From positions 25,001 through 89,000 of the forward strand of contig JABACO010000028.1 of NCBI GenBank assembly GCA_013339895.1: DNA of 64,000 nucleotides, written 5' to 3'. Each line of letters begins with the position of its first letter. The first letter of the stretch is position 1. Origin of the DNA: Ephydatia muelleri (taxonomy: Eukaryota > Porifera > Demospongiae > Spongillida > Spongillidae). Below, in pieces: positions 32,600 to 44,158 of this stretch. The notes beneath the pieces are model-generated. The model did not search any database and was not told where the DNA came from. It worked only from the letters and a program-made list of their open reading frames with translations. A program made the translations under genes and the position numbers.

Positions 32600-34510
32600 C
32601 GAATACGCTGGTGACAGCTTCCTTCCAATACTGGATCGTGTCAAAGCAACGGTTCGTTTTCAAAATCTGGAATCACCGCTACTGCACGACTTCCTAGTGG
32701 TGAAGGACCTCGTAGCACCTGTCATTCTAGGTGTTGATTGTCTTCTTACTTGACTTCACTCATAGATAGTAGCTATGCTTCACTTCACGTCCAGTTAAAG
32801 TACATCATGGTGGAGCTCCAATTGTTCATCGTCCTGCTCATCATTCTGTTCCTCATTCTTCTTCTACTGTAAAAGCTGCAATACATAGTGGCAAATGAGT
32901 TTAAATGAGCTTGAATGGACTGCAAAGACAATGATGCTGAAGAGGACAGTACTATTTAAAGACACTGGAGTATATGTGCTGCCAGAGTACACTGATGGTG
33001 CGTTTGGGAAAGTCATACAGACACACACCAAGCTCTGTTCAGAAATATTCTAGGTAAGACTAGATTGGCACAGCAGTACATCCCTACTTCTGAACCAGTA
33101 CCACCTTGTCGAAATTCCAGCAGAATACAGAGATGCAGTTGATTACATGATCAAAGAAATGTTAGATGAAGGCATTATCAAAGAGAGCAGTAGTCTTTGG
33201 ATGGCTCTACTATGTATTCCACTCTTCATCTTCAATCAGGTTACTGGCAAATACCTGACCACCCAACTGATTGTAATTTTGTCCTGGTCTAGGCCTAGAT
33301 TTATTTCAGTTTCGACGAATGCCATTTGGATTGAGTGGTGCAGCTGGATCATTTCAGGCGTCTCATGGACAAAGCATAGATGACGTGCTCATTTATTCAG
33401 GAACCAAAGATGACCATGTAAAGCACCTCACAGCAGTGTTTCAGCGTCTAAAGGATGCTGGGTTTTTACTGACCTTGCTGCCTCACTCCATATCGTGACA
33501 CAAAAAGATACCTTATTCACAGGGTCTTCTGAGTGTGACGCACCTTTCAACATGTTGAAGGAGAAACTGACACAGACACCTATATTGGTTTATCCTAAGT
33601 TTGGACCTGATGCTGGTATCTTCACACTTGACACAGATGCCAGACACGTTGGCATTGGTGCTGTACTGGAGCAGGATGGTTGTGTGATTGCATACGTCAG
33701 TCGTGCACTATCAACATCTGAAAGGAACTATAAGGAATGTCTGGCAATGGCATATGCCACCAAGCAGCTACGTCACTACCTCATTGGAAGACCATGCAAA
33801 ACCCGGACAGACCATGCGCCACTACAGTGGCTATCTGCCCAGAAGATGGAAGGTCTTCTTTGTCGCTAGTCACTTGCATTACAATAATACGATTTCCACG
33901 TTGAGTACAGGAAAGGGTGCCAGAACAGCAATGCAGATGCACTTTCACGTGTTCTGCACCCAATCGCAGTTTTGACTTAAGCTATTGGAGCATGGGTGGA
34001 CAAGGAAGAACTTCATTTGGCCCAAAAACAAGATGTAGTTTTGAACCAGATCTTATTAGCATTGCAAGCATCATCTGTTAACCCCAAGAATAACGTAGAT
34101 ATGGTCACCCTTGTGTTGGTGGATGGAGTGGCATGTTGAAAAGTACAAGTACAAACCTGGACCATGTGAGGAGACCATACAAGTCCCATTGATTTCCAAA
34201 ACTCTATATAATCAAGTGATGCATGCATGTCATGATGGTTTAATTAACTCTTTCACGGGCAACAGAGCAATAGTGCGCCGCAGGTGCTGTACTAAAGCCA
34301 CTCTGTTTATCTAAACAGTTAACACTTTGTAGTCAACAACATATTTATCAGTTGTTGCCTGGTCATATAGTGTAAGTTGTTTGCTAACTACGTTTTCCTG
34401 CAATGCACAACACTTTATTTTTGCACATGTGTACCGTAATAATTGGCTTTGCCCATGAAAGAGTTCAGTGTTGGCCATGAAGGTGTAGAAAAGACAATGT
34501 TTTGAACCGT
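32600..34510 (+). pseudogene. Degraded Ty3/gypsy retrotransposon pol fragment
   Basis: Pieces in pol order: a protease-like end (VAPVILGVD, near 32700-32745); a reverse-transcriptase start (MIKEMLDEGIIKESSSLW, 33147); FRRMPFGLSGAAGSFQ-type sequence near 33310; DDVLIYSGTKDDHVKHL near 33370-33425; RNase H (FTLDTDARHVGIGAVLEQDG, YKECLAMAYATKQLRHYL, RTDHAPLQWL; 33600-33868); and an integrase zinc-binding part (34140-34240) that resumes at 34468 (GHEGVEKTM). Frames change several times, and the segment before DDVLIYS is deleted. No LTR was identified. The copy is clearly dead. Confidence 0.85.
34246..34465. mobile_element. MITE inserted inside the gypsy integrase fragment
   Basis: The integrase reading is cut after NQVMHACHDG (34239) and continues at 34468. 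Between the two lies an element with inverted ends AACTCTTTCACGGGCAACAG and, reversed, AACTCTTTCATGGGCAAAGC. It is a second copy of the family at 21448-21617 and is younger than the gypsy insertion. Confidence 0.75.
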
Positions 34511-34529
34511 CCTGGGATGACACTGCAAA

Positions 34530-35330
34530 AGGTCTATAGCACTTTTAAAAATAGAACACATTATGACTACTGTATATCACTGTCCTTTGGGAATAATCCG
34601 GAAGTGAATTTGGAAGAGCAATATGACTATCATTTATTTAGCCCCCTGCTCAGTACGTCAGCCGTTGCAAATGGCTTGCCAGATAATCACATCCTGAAGC
34701 TCACCAAAGCACGCGCTGCACTTGTGGTACAATTCAGATAGTTGACATTGGTGGAAGACGACAGTTGTCTGAGCTGTATATAGCATGCACAGTTGCCTCA
34801 GTCAGCTGCTTAATGTATTACTGCTTTGACCATGATTCGTCTTGCAACTTCACCTATGTGATAGCAATTGTTTCCAATGCTGAACCCACAGCATAAGCCT
34901 AGCTAACTCACTGACAAAGGCTTTCCCACATTTCCCATAATAACAGAGAAAACCTTCTTCCTCCTCTTTGTAAGAAATGAGATCAGTAAATGCCTTTGAG
35001 ACTAGATCTACACAGCTAGCTGAAGGTGCTGGTCAATTAAATCACCACTACACCAGCTGCTGCTGCATTAAATCACCGCAAAGACCCACGCGATCTGTCA
35101 CTGAAATATTAGCATGAGATCTCAAATGGTATTGCACAGTAATCAAGCACTTTTAAAAATAGAACACATTATGACAAACTTTATATCACCGTCCTTCCGG
35201 AAGTGAGCAATATGACTATCGTTAGCCCCTGCTCGGTACGCCAGCCGTTGCAAAGGGGCTTGACAAATAATCATATCGTGAAGCTCACCAAAGCACGCGC
35301 TGCACATCCGTTTGATGCAAATTCATTTCA
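34530..35330 (+). repeat. Duplicated segment upstream of paralog B
   Basis: 34530-34730 and 35143-35310 are two diverged copies in direct orientation. Both start CTTTTAAAAATAGAACACAT and contain CGTTGCAAA, AATCATAT and AAGCTCACCAAAGCACGCGC. The second copy ends about 85 bp before the start codon of paralog B, so promoter-proximal DNA has been duplicated. The segment of about 400 bp between them (34740-35140) shows no gene. Confidence 0.75.
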
Positions 35331-35394
35331 ATTCGACTTGAGGACACACACCTTTCCTGCGAGAGGGGCGTGGCTCAGTATCAACAATTAACAA

Positions 35395-38300
35395 ATGCGA
35401 TACTTCTCTGCTGTTGTGATTGTCAGCTTGCTTCTGAAGGTCTCGTCTGCAGACGACTTTGCATGGAAGGTCATTAACGATTCGACGGCGTTATGCAACG
35501 ACTACACTCCTGCCGGCTACTTTGTGGCGAGTGGGCGCACTCCCGAACACTGGGTCATCTTCCTCGAGAGTGGAGGAGGTTGCTACTCCCCGACCACTTG
35601 CAATGCGCGCTACTTCAACGAAAGTGTGAGGACGAAGTTTAAAAGCAGTGGTTCTCTCTCCGTCGGTCCGCTGGTCAGTTACGACGTTTTTAAAGCGAAG
35701 AGTTCTGTACTATCTGCTGGGGAGACCCTTAGCGACTTCGTATCTCCTCTGGTGACGTCCATGTCGACGTTTCAGAACACGAACTATTTTAAAAATAGTA
35801 GGCTATCTGTGCAAGGACAAGGTATTCTAGACGACAACTGCACCAATAACCCCATTTTCTGCAATCACACTCGCGTTATTATACCCTACTGCAGTAGCGA
35901 CCTTTGGCTAGCTAACAGCCCCTCTCTCAGTTGCAATATCTCCAAGGACCTCTATAACCAGTGCTACGCTAACAACCAATCCTCGTGTGTGGCTATCGGT
36001 GAAATGTACTTCAAAAATTGTTTCCTTAGTTCGTCCAATCAGCTGTCTTTCGTTTTTCGCGGGCAAGCAATCTATCGTGGCGCTCTTCAGCAGCTGTTGG
36101 ACGAAGGCCTCGCCGATAGCTCAACGGTGACACTGGTCGGGTCCAGTGCTGGAGGTGTAGGTGTGGTCAATCACGCCAAATGGACACTGCAGCTTCTCCA
36201 AGATTGGACTGATGGCGCCAATTTGAGCGTGATAGCAGACTCCTCGTGGTTCATCAACTTCCAAGACAACGTCTATAAGCTTTTCGTTGGTCTTTCGAGC
36301 AATGGTAGCGTTCAAAGTGGTGGTGTATTTAGCATCATAACGGCGACAGACACGACGAGCGTAACGTGCAAGGACATAACACACGGTACTCCATGTTGCT
36401 TTTCGGCTTTCTGTATGCTCAGTACTCCCGAATACTACCCTTCAAAAGACGTGTCCACGTTCATGTTGTTTGGCCTGTATGACGTGTATCTATTAGCTCA
36501 ATCTCTGATTGGCTTGAATATATCTGAAGTGGGGCAGAAGAATAGTGGTGCAGGCCTGGCCGTTAAGTTTATTCAGACGGTGTCAGAGTATGGGGGAGCC
36601 ATGAATGACAGCCTGTCAGTGAGCAGTCGTAGGGTGGCAAGGCTGAGCTATTACGTGACACAGTGCTTCCAACACATCTACCTAGTGACCTCCACACTGT
36701 GGGGTGTGGGGAACCTGCTGGGAAACCAGGCTGTGGATATTAGTGCTTCATTTGCATCTTACCAGTAAGTTTGGATTGAAGGATAGTGAATTGGGCGGGA
36801 AATAGGAGTCACCAACAATTGCATGTGTAGGGTAATGTGAGGTATGGTCGGCAGTAGGGAGTGTTCGGCAATCGCACTTTCAACACAATACAGAGCCTCA
36901 AAGAAGACATTTCAATATTTCAAAACAGGTTAAAAACCATCCTTCTGGGTTGTCTTAGGACGCAGTAAGTATAGTTTAAAGCAACTACGTTCCCTTTAAA
37001 TAATAACACATGGATGCCAAACACTACCTACGCTATCGCACATGCCCATCACTACCTAATCTACCCTGGTCCATCATTTATCTTGCTTTGCATATTTACA
37101 ATGTATTGAAATAAACATGCTAGTATATTTTGTGCATTCCTACAGTGAAATAGCACTATAGGAGCTGTCAATGACTCTTATTTTTTAACAGAGAATCCAT
37201 GAGCCTGAACACCTGGTCCTCAATGGAGGTGGGCGTTAATAAGACCACCATCCGAGATGCCCTTAGCCAGTGGTACCCCAACCGTTACTCATCAACCATT
37301 GTGACCATCAGGGACAGTTGCTCAGGCCCCCACTGTAACTCCATGTGTCCAGAGCAGATATTGTTGGCAGGCCCTTCTCAAAACACCTGGCCTGCATCTG
37401 CCAAGACAGCACTTCTGGTGATAGCAGGGGGCATTGGTGTGTTGTGTGTCTTTTTCAAGGTCCTCTTCATGATGTGGTCGTGCTTCATGGTACGCTATCA
37501 ACATCGTTACCTCACCAAGCTACTCGGCTCCAATGTGGACGAAAAGCTCCAGGTGTGGCCTGGGAAGGAGTAAATGTGGGAAGAGAGAGAGAGGGGTGAA
37601 TGGTGGAGAACACCATTGTGCGTACACATATTGCATGTGCTGTCATGGGAACACAATGTGAATTGTCAACTCATGTACTTGATTGAACATTGGTCATTTC
37701 AGTTCCCAGAGTGTCTGCATGAAAACACTGTATCAGTGTCATGTCTGGATCTGTCTTACTCCGTCACCGTGAAGGCTAGGAAGGTCAAGGACGAGAAGAA
37801 AGATGAGACCACGGCCATTGTGCTGGGAAACTTGAACGAGCCTGAGAAGGATGAAGAGGGGGTAGATCTTGGTGAAAATCGTAAGTTGTGCTGCAGACTT
37901 TGATTGGCATAGTGCAGGTTTGCATTTTTCATTTTAGCTGAGCTTCAAATAGAAACTGCAACATCACTACCATGATGTGTAATTCACATCTCCCTCCCTC
38001 TCTCTCCCTCTCTCTCCCTCCCCTCTCCCTCCCTCCCTCCCTCTCCCTCCCTCTCCCTCCCTCTCTCCCTCCCTCCCTCTCTCCCTCCCTCTCTCGCTCC
38101 CTCTCTCCCTCCCTCTCTTCCTCTTCTCTCCCTCCCTTCCTTGGCACAACATTCCACATAGCTTCCAGATACAAGCGTTTGATCAGTCAATCTGTGGAGA
38201 AACAGAGGAAAAGCTCAGTTGTTGAACTTGTTGGATATTTTAAACAGGTTTGTGCCTCTGCAAAGTGTGTGAGTGGGTGTGAGGGTGGGTATGGGTGTAG

Positions 38301-41073
38301 GTGTGATATGTGAGGGTGGTATGAGGATAGGTGTGATATGTGAGAGTGGGTATGAGGGTAGGTGTGAGATGTGAGAGTGGGTATGAGGGTAGGTGTGAGA
38401 TGTGAGAGTGGGTATGAGGGTAGGTGTGAGATGTGAGGGTGGTATAAGTGGCTGTGTTCGAGAGAAGGTTCTTTTGGCACTCAGGATGAGCTTTGTAGGA
38501 TGCGTGAGGATGGGGTTCATGTATGTAGGATGCAGGAGGATGGGTTCATGTATGTAGGATGCAGGAGGATGGGTTCATGTATGTAGGATGCGTGAGGATG
38601 GGGTTCATGTATGTAGGATGCTGGAGGATGGGTTCATGTATGTAGGATGCAGGAGGATGGGTTCATGTATGTAGGATGCAGGAGGATGGGTTCATGTATG
38701 TAGGATGCGTGAGGATGGGTTCATGTATGTAGGATGCGTGAGGATGGGGTTCATGTATGTAGGATGCAGGAGGATGGGGTTCATGTATGCAGGATGCTGG
38801 AGGATGGGTTCATGTATGTAGGATGCGTGAGGATGGGGTTCATGTATGTAGGATGCTGGAGGATGGGTTCATGTGTGTCAAATGTGGAGTTTAGTTTGTA
38901 TGAAAAAAGGTGTAGATTGCCATAATTGTACGTCCTACTCAGAACTCGAACACTCCACCACTATTTGCTGATGAAAACAAAAATATCACATGCTTTGGAA
39001 CATACACAGAGAAGAAGATATTGAATGGCATTTCAATGTACTTCAATCCAGGGCAGCTGACTGGTATCATGGGACCATCAGGTGGGTATCATGTGACCAT
39101 CAGGTGGGGTATGGACCATCAGGTGGGTATCATGTGACCATCAAGTGGGTATCATGTGACCATCAGGTGGTATCATGAGACATCAGGTGGGTATTGTGAC
39201 CATCAGGTGGGATCATGTGACCATCAGGTGTGATATCAGTGACCATCAGATGGGGTACCATGTGACCATCAGGTGGACTACAGGTGGATGTTGATTGAGG
39301 TTGGATTATGGCTCCCCCCCACCATACTGATGATAGGGAAAATCATTGCCATAGGCCAATGCTGGTCTCAATATAATGATCATTTGCTTTTCACTTTTGC
39401 CTCTAAGGTTGTGGTAAGACGACATTCTTGGACTTGCTCACTGGACGTCGCAAAACAGGAGCCATTCAGGTATCCTCTAGCCTCAAGCCTTTCACTGCTG
39501 TGCATCTAAACTGACCTTCCACAGGGACAGGTTTTTGTCAATGGCATGCCAATTGAGCAGATCAAAGACTGGTACATAGCGAACACTGGTTATGTCCTCC
39601 AACTGGCCACACCCTACTATGAGGAGCTGACAGTGAGGGAGAACCTCACCTTGGCTGCCCAGATCAAGCTACCAAGCACCTTCACCTTGAAAGAGAAGTT
39701 CATACGTATTGAACAAGTACTGGCAGTGGTGAGTGCACCATGTGTGTGGTATGTGCATGTGTGTGTGTGTATGCAGGTGTGTTGTCGCCACTAAAGCCAC
39801 AATTGAGGTGTAGAAGGGTAGGAAGGTAAGAGAGAAGGGGTAAGGGGGGAGAAGGTGTCCATCCTACACACGGATGGGACTTTCACTTTCTCAATCACAG
39901 AGTGAGCTTCTTCCATTTGCTGAAACTGTTGTTGGGAAGGCCACAGGTCCAGGTCTCAGTGGAGGCCAGGTATGTGTGCCTTGTGCATTCATCCATAGCT
40001 TTGTCATCAATGGAGGTGCTTCTAAGTCATGTCTTTGTACATATTTAGAAGCGACGTTTGGCAATAGCTCTTCAGCTTTTGAAGCTTCCAAGTGTGCTAT
40101 TCTTGGATGAGCCCACCTCAGGACTGGATGCCACTTCCTCATATGAGCTTCTCACACATCTGAACAGACTGGCTGATTCCAAAAGGACAATCATCTTAAC
40201 CATCCATCAGCCTAGACTGGAGATATTCCACCTCTTTAATCGCCTTCTTCTACTCACTGATGGGAAGGTGAGGGCGTGATCAGTGTCTAATGTGTTATTG
40301 GGGAAGTGAGGATGTGATCAGTGTATCATGTGCTCATGGGAAGGTACTAAATATTCTCCTAATTTATCATGATACAATTGGACAGATTGCATACCATGGG
40401 TCTCCTGAACTAGCGTACGAACATTTCGTCCAGGCCCTCAAGAGTCGTTACAAAGAGAAGGGTTACGTCATTCCACAACTGGAGGACCACAATCCTGCTG
40501 GTTAGTCCACTCCCGTCTCACCGCATGTCACCCCACCCACACATCACATACACCGCCACACACCCACACCCACACCCCACCCAGATATCATAATGGACAT
40601 GCTAGGTAATCCTGAGCGGAGGGCCATACTCACGGAGGTACTTCAATTCTTCCCCGGAACCTGACATCATTTATAAGGCCATTGATGAAACAACAAGGAA
40701 GTCAAAGCTCAAGCTGATGAAGAAGCTTTCTGGAGACAAGACTACAGATTTTTCTTTGCAACCGAGACAGTGGATCCATCACAAATCGTCAATTGAATAT
40801 CTGAGTTTTGCCTTATTTGGAGCCCAGAAGTGAGTCCAGTGGAAGGAAGAGGAGCACATTGGTTATGCTGTGTTTTTATATCATCAAGGGTCGAAGGCAA
40901 GCATGGAAATATATTTAACCGATTGGCTGCGCTGGAAACAAGAGGAGCAAAGAGGGCATCATTTGGGCAGATGTTGTACCTTCCAGCTATCTTCTTTGCC
41001 TATGGAGTGTTGCTTGGTGAGAGGATGGAGGCTGTGTGTTGGATTTACTTATATTCCTATTGAATCCCATCAC

Positions 41074-41106
<33 letters not shown>

Positions 41107-43657
41107 ACAACACACACACACACACACACATAGGCACTGTCTACTACCAGTCCTATAGTCCTCTCCTGGTGATGTCAGGGTTCTGTGTCTACTCAGTGGC
41201 CAGTGCCCTCTTCATGTTCCCAGCCCTCTATCTCTACTACCAGAGGGCCTTGGAAGTGTATGCCTACGAACGTGCTGACGGAGTGGGTAGTCCCTGGGAC
41301 ATTGTGATCCAAGGGTTCATCAGGGGGATTACCCTAGGGTTTTTCCCTGTCATCCTGTGTGCTGCTATTCTATATCTTCTGGTGGGTGTGGTTAACTGTA
41401 GTGATCTACGGGTTAATCTTCTTCCTCTACCATCCCTCCTCCCTCCCTTTCTTCTCCTCCTCCCCTCCTCCTCACCTTCTCCTCCCTTCCCTCCCTCAAC
41501 TACTCCTCATCCTTTCCTCCCGAGCTCCCACCATCCCCTCCTTCCTCCCCGTCTTCTCTCCCTTTCTTCCTCTCCCCTCCACCATCAGCCCTCCTTTCTC
41601 CCTCCTCCATCAACCATCACTTACCCCTCTTCCATCTTCCATCCCTTCCTCCCCTCATCAGTTGGTGAACCATCAATCATACAGTTTTAAGGTCTTTGGT
41701 CAAGTGCTATTGATCAACTTGCCTTAACCAGACCTGGGTGGCTCTGCTCATCTTTATCATCTGTGCTTCCCAAAGATCGCATTTCGTCTCTCTCCAATCA
41801 TATCTAGTGTGGCTGGTTTCACCAGTGGGTTCTTTGTGCCCAGAGAGGCCATGCCCCCATAGTAAGGATGATCATTGCTACTGTTGGTATTGGTACCTTG
41901 ACTTTGTGCACCACACACACCAACACCACACACTTCGCCCATCAGCTATAGGTGGCTTTTCTACATCAATCCCAACTATTATGGGTTTTCAGCGTCTGCA
42001 AATATACTTCTCAATAATTTCAACACAGGTTGTGTTGGTTCTGTGTTTGAGTGCTTTCCATCCTCACCTCAGTACTATCTTAAGTACTTCAACTTTGATG
42101 ACGTCAATCCATACCTTCACATCACTGTAAGTTGTGGAGGGTGTGTTCCCGTGGTAACCCTTTCTCCTCCCCCCACCCCCACCTCCACAGATATTGTTAT
42201 CATTCACAGTGCTCTTCATTTTAATGGCTGTGTTCAGCAACTGGTTCCGTTACACAACTGCATTTTACAAGATCAAGCGTGTTGTCTTCTTGCTTGCGTA
42301 AGCTAGTTCAGCCCATTTAATTTTGATGTTCCTGAAACTGTTCTAACTTAACCTTGTCAAGGGCTTGAATGGTATGTAATTGTGGAGGCATGCCTATTAC
42401 TTTCAGTATGGCACACAAGCTTTCATTGTATTCTTTGATCGCATCTTCTCTCCTTCACCTCTACTCTCCCCTCCTCCTGCAACATTCAGTTTATTATTTA
42501 AGGACGATCCAGCTTTAGCTCACGATGAGTCCAACACAACTGACCCCTCTACCACTGCAACAGATGTCTCAAAGCCAGAGCAGTGCACTACTGACAGTGT
42601 GTGTCATGAGCAGAGCCATGCTGAGCTGGATGATGCAAAGGGCAAGGTCACAGATGAGGGTCTGGTGATTAAAAATAAAGCCGTCAGGTTCACAGATCAT
42701 GAAGGAAATGGTCCTGCAAAGGGAGAGGAGGAGGAGGTGAAGAAGGGGGAGGTGAAGCCACACATACCTCTCCTCCATCGTCACAGCACTTTCCTCCAGG
42801 AAGGTGAAGACCACAAAGTGCATGTTCCGCTGACTGTAGTACATGTAGATGTGGATGACGATGAGGAGGAGGAGGAGGAGAAGGTAGTGAAGCCCTCACA
42901 GAGGCAGCGCAAGGTGTCCATCTGGGAACGACAGAAGACATTGCACCACCGTGTGGAAGCCGTGAGGGAGGTGCTGAAGGAGGTGGACATTGAGGAAGAG
43001 CTCTCAGATGTGGAGGAGGAGGAGGAGGAGGAGGAGGAGGGGAAAGGGCACTCCAGGTCACGTGATCTGTGGAAGATGGCAGCAAAGAGGGTTGCAGCCA
43101 AGGTGTCTGTTGTGTCAGAACTGAAACGGAAAGTGAAGAAAGCAGATAGTTTTCACCACGCCGTCAACAGCTGGTTGTTACAACAGAAGGAGCGTGATCA
43201 CGCATCAGCAGAAAGTTCAGCAGTCCCTGCCATATTAAAGAAACGATCAACCATCAACAAAATATCACGACAGCTCAGTGGGCAGCACCTTGTGACCAAC
43301 AAGCCTTTTCTAATGCCCATAGCTAAGTGGAAGGAACTGGTTAGAACGGTCACTGCATCTATGGATGAGGCTGAGCCTGTGGCGGCACAGGATAAAGGCA
43401 ATAGTGTTCAAGCCTCAACACCTGGTACTGATGTGACAGATGGGGCAGGCGTGCAGCCAAGCCTTTCCCCTGACCAGGTGGTGGTGGTTGCCACTATTGA
43501 AAAAGACGGGGCACACCTTGATGACAAAGGGTTAAATGCCACAGACCTCCATGGCAACGGGACATGTCCTCAGCCGAATGGCCCCTTGCAAGCACGGGGA
43601 ACATCTAGACGGCACCTGGTAAAGGAACCTAACCTGGACGAAACAACTCATTTGTAG
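35395..43657 (+). CDS. Paralog B: Notum/PAE-like hydrolase fused to ABCG half-transporter, with frameshifts
   Basis: Seventeen exons match those of paralog A: 35395-36764, 37192-37552, 37703-37880, 38162-38247, 38943-39081, 39408-39469, 39525-39728, 39901-39969, 40049-40267, 40386-40500, 40585-40829, 40889-41016, 41134-41381, 41662-41861, 41946-42126, 42191-42297, 42490-43657. The order of parts is the same: signal peptide, hydrolase with GSSAGG, GLYDVY, CFQHIYL and PHCNSMCP, membrane helix, NBD (GPSGCGKTT, LSGGQ, VLFLDEPTSGLD, TIHQPR), membrane domain, acidic tail. Against paralog A, exon 11 has one extra base near 40640 (ILTE/FNSSPEP), and exon 14 lacks single C bases at three sites (near 41717, 41722 and 41765), which creates an in-frame TAA. 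All exon-14 losses are in short C runs, so consensus error or decay are both possible. The hydrolase exon is about 97% identical to A. The tail is far more diverged but keeps ERQ-TL-HRV and EVL-EVDI. Confidence 0.82.
37984..38145. repeat. CCCTCCCTCT pyrimidine tract (paralog B intron 3)
   Basis: Polypyrimidine tract ahead of the acceptor of exon 4 on the gene strand. Long open frames here are compositional. Confidence 0.9.
38268..38450. repeat. GAGGGTAGGTGTGAGATGTGA minisatellite (paralog B intron 4)
   Basis: Units of about 30 bp that begin roughly 25 nt after the donor of exon 4. Confidence 0.8.
38490..38880. repeat. About 30-bp minisatellite GTTCATGTATGTAGGATGC (paralog B intron 4)
   Basis: About 13 copies of GGATGGGTTCATGTATGTAG with GATGC(G/A/T)(T/G)GA variants. 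It has no counterpart in paralog A. Confidence 0.9.
39075..39285. repeat. Splice-donor-derived minisatellite in the P-loop intron of paralog B
   Basis: Exon 5 ends ATCATGGGACCATCAG with donor GTGGGTATC. The intron continues as about nine copies of ATCATGTGACCATCAGGTGG-like units. It is orthologous in position and sequence to 8390-8700 in paralog A. Confidence 0.88.
41400..41655. repeat. CCTCC-rich pyrimidine tract (paralog B intron 13)
   Basis: Irregular polypyrimidine sequence before the exon 14 acceptor. The equivalent intron in paralog A is only about 60 bp, so the tract is a B-specific expansion. Confidence 0.8.
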
Positions 43658-43823
43658 ACGCTGTATTGGAATTACATGTAGGTGTGTTCCTCAGTATGTA
43701 ACAATGTTTGTCACATTGAGTAATGGGTGTGTTTACCTTCTGTGAGAAGATATTAGCAAAGGTTATGGCTGCGGTCAATATGTAATTGGGTTCCCCGCCT
43801 GATAGCCATGATGATGGGAATTA
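43658..43823. other. 3' flank of paralog B
   Basis: No gene seen. Presumably the 3' untranslated region. No canonical AATAAA signal was recognised. Confidence 0.4.
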
Positions 43824-43953
43824 GTCTCGTACCCAGACTCACGCCACGGCAGCGTACTCGAACCCACAACCAACAAATGTATGCGTGTCACAAACAGGGC
43901 AATTATCATCACTTGCGTTGTAGGGCCAGCAAGTTAGAAACGAAACCATCACC

Positions 43954-44110
43954 TTTGACACAATGGGGGCAGGGGGCGTGTGCCCAGACCTTATATCACA
44001 GCACCGGATGTATTACATCACCGGTACGTAAAAAAAATTTCACACGGGGGGGGGGGGGGCAAAAAAAAAAGTTATAGACACCATCCTTAAAATGAAGGTC
44101 CAGGTCAACC

Positions 44111-44158
<48 letters not shown>

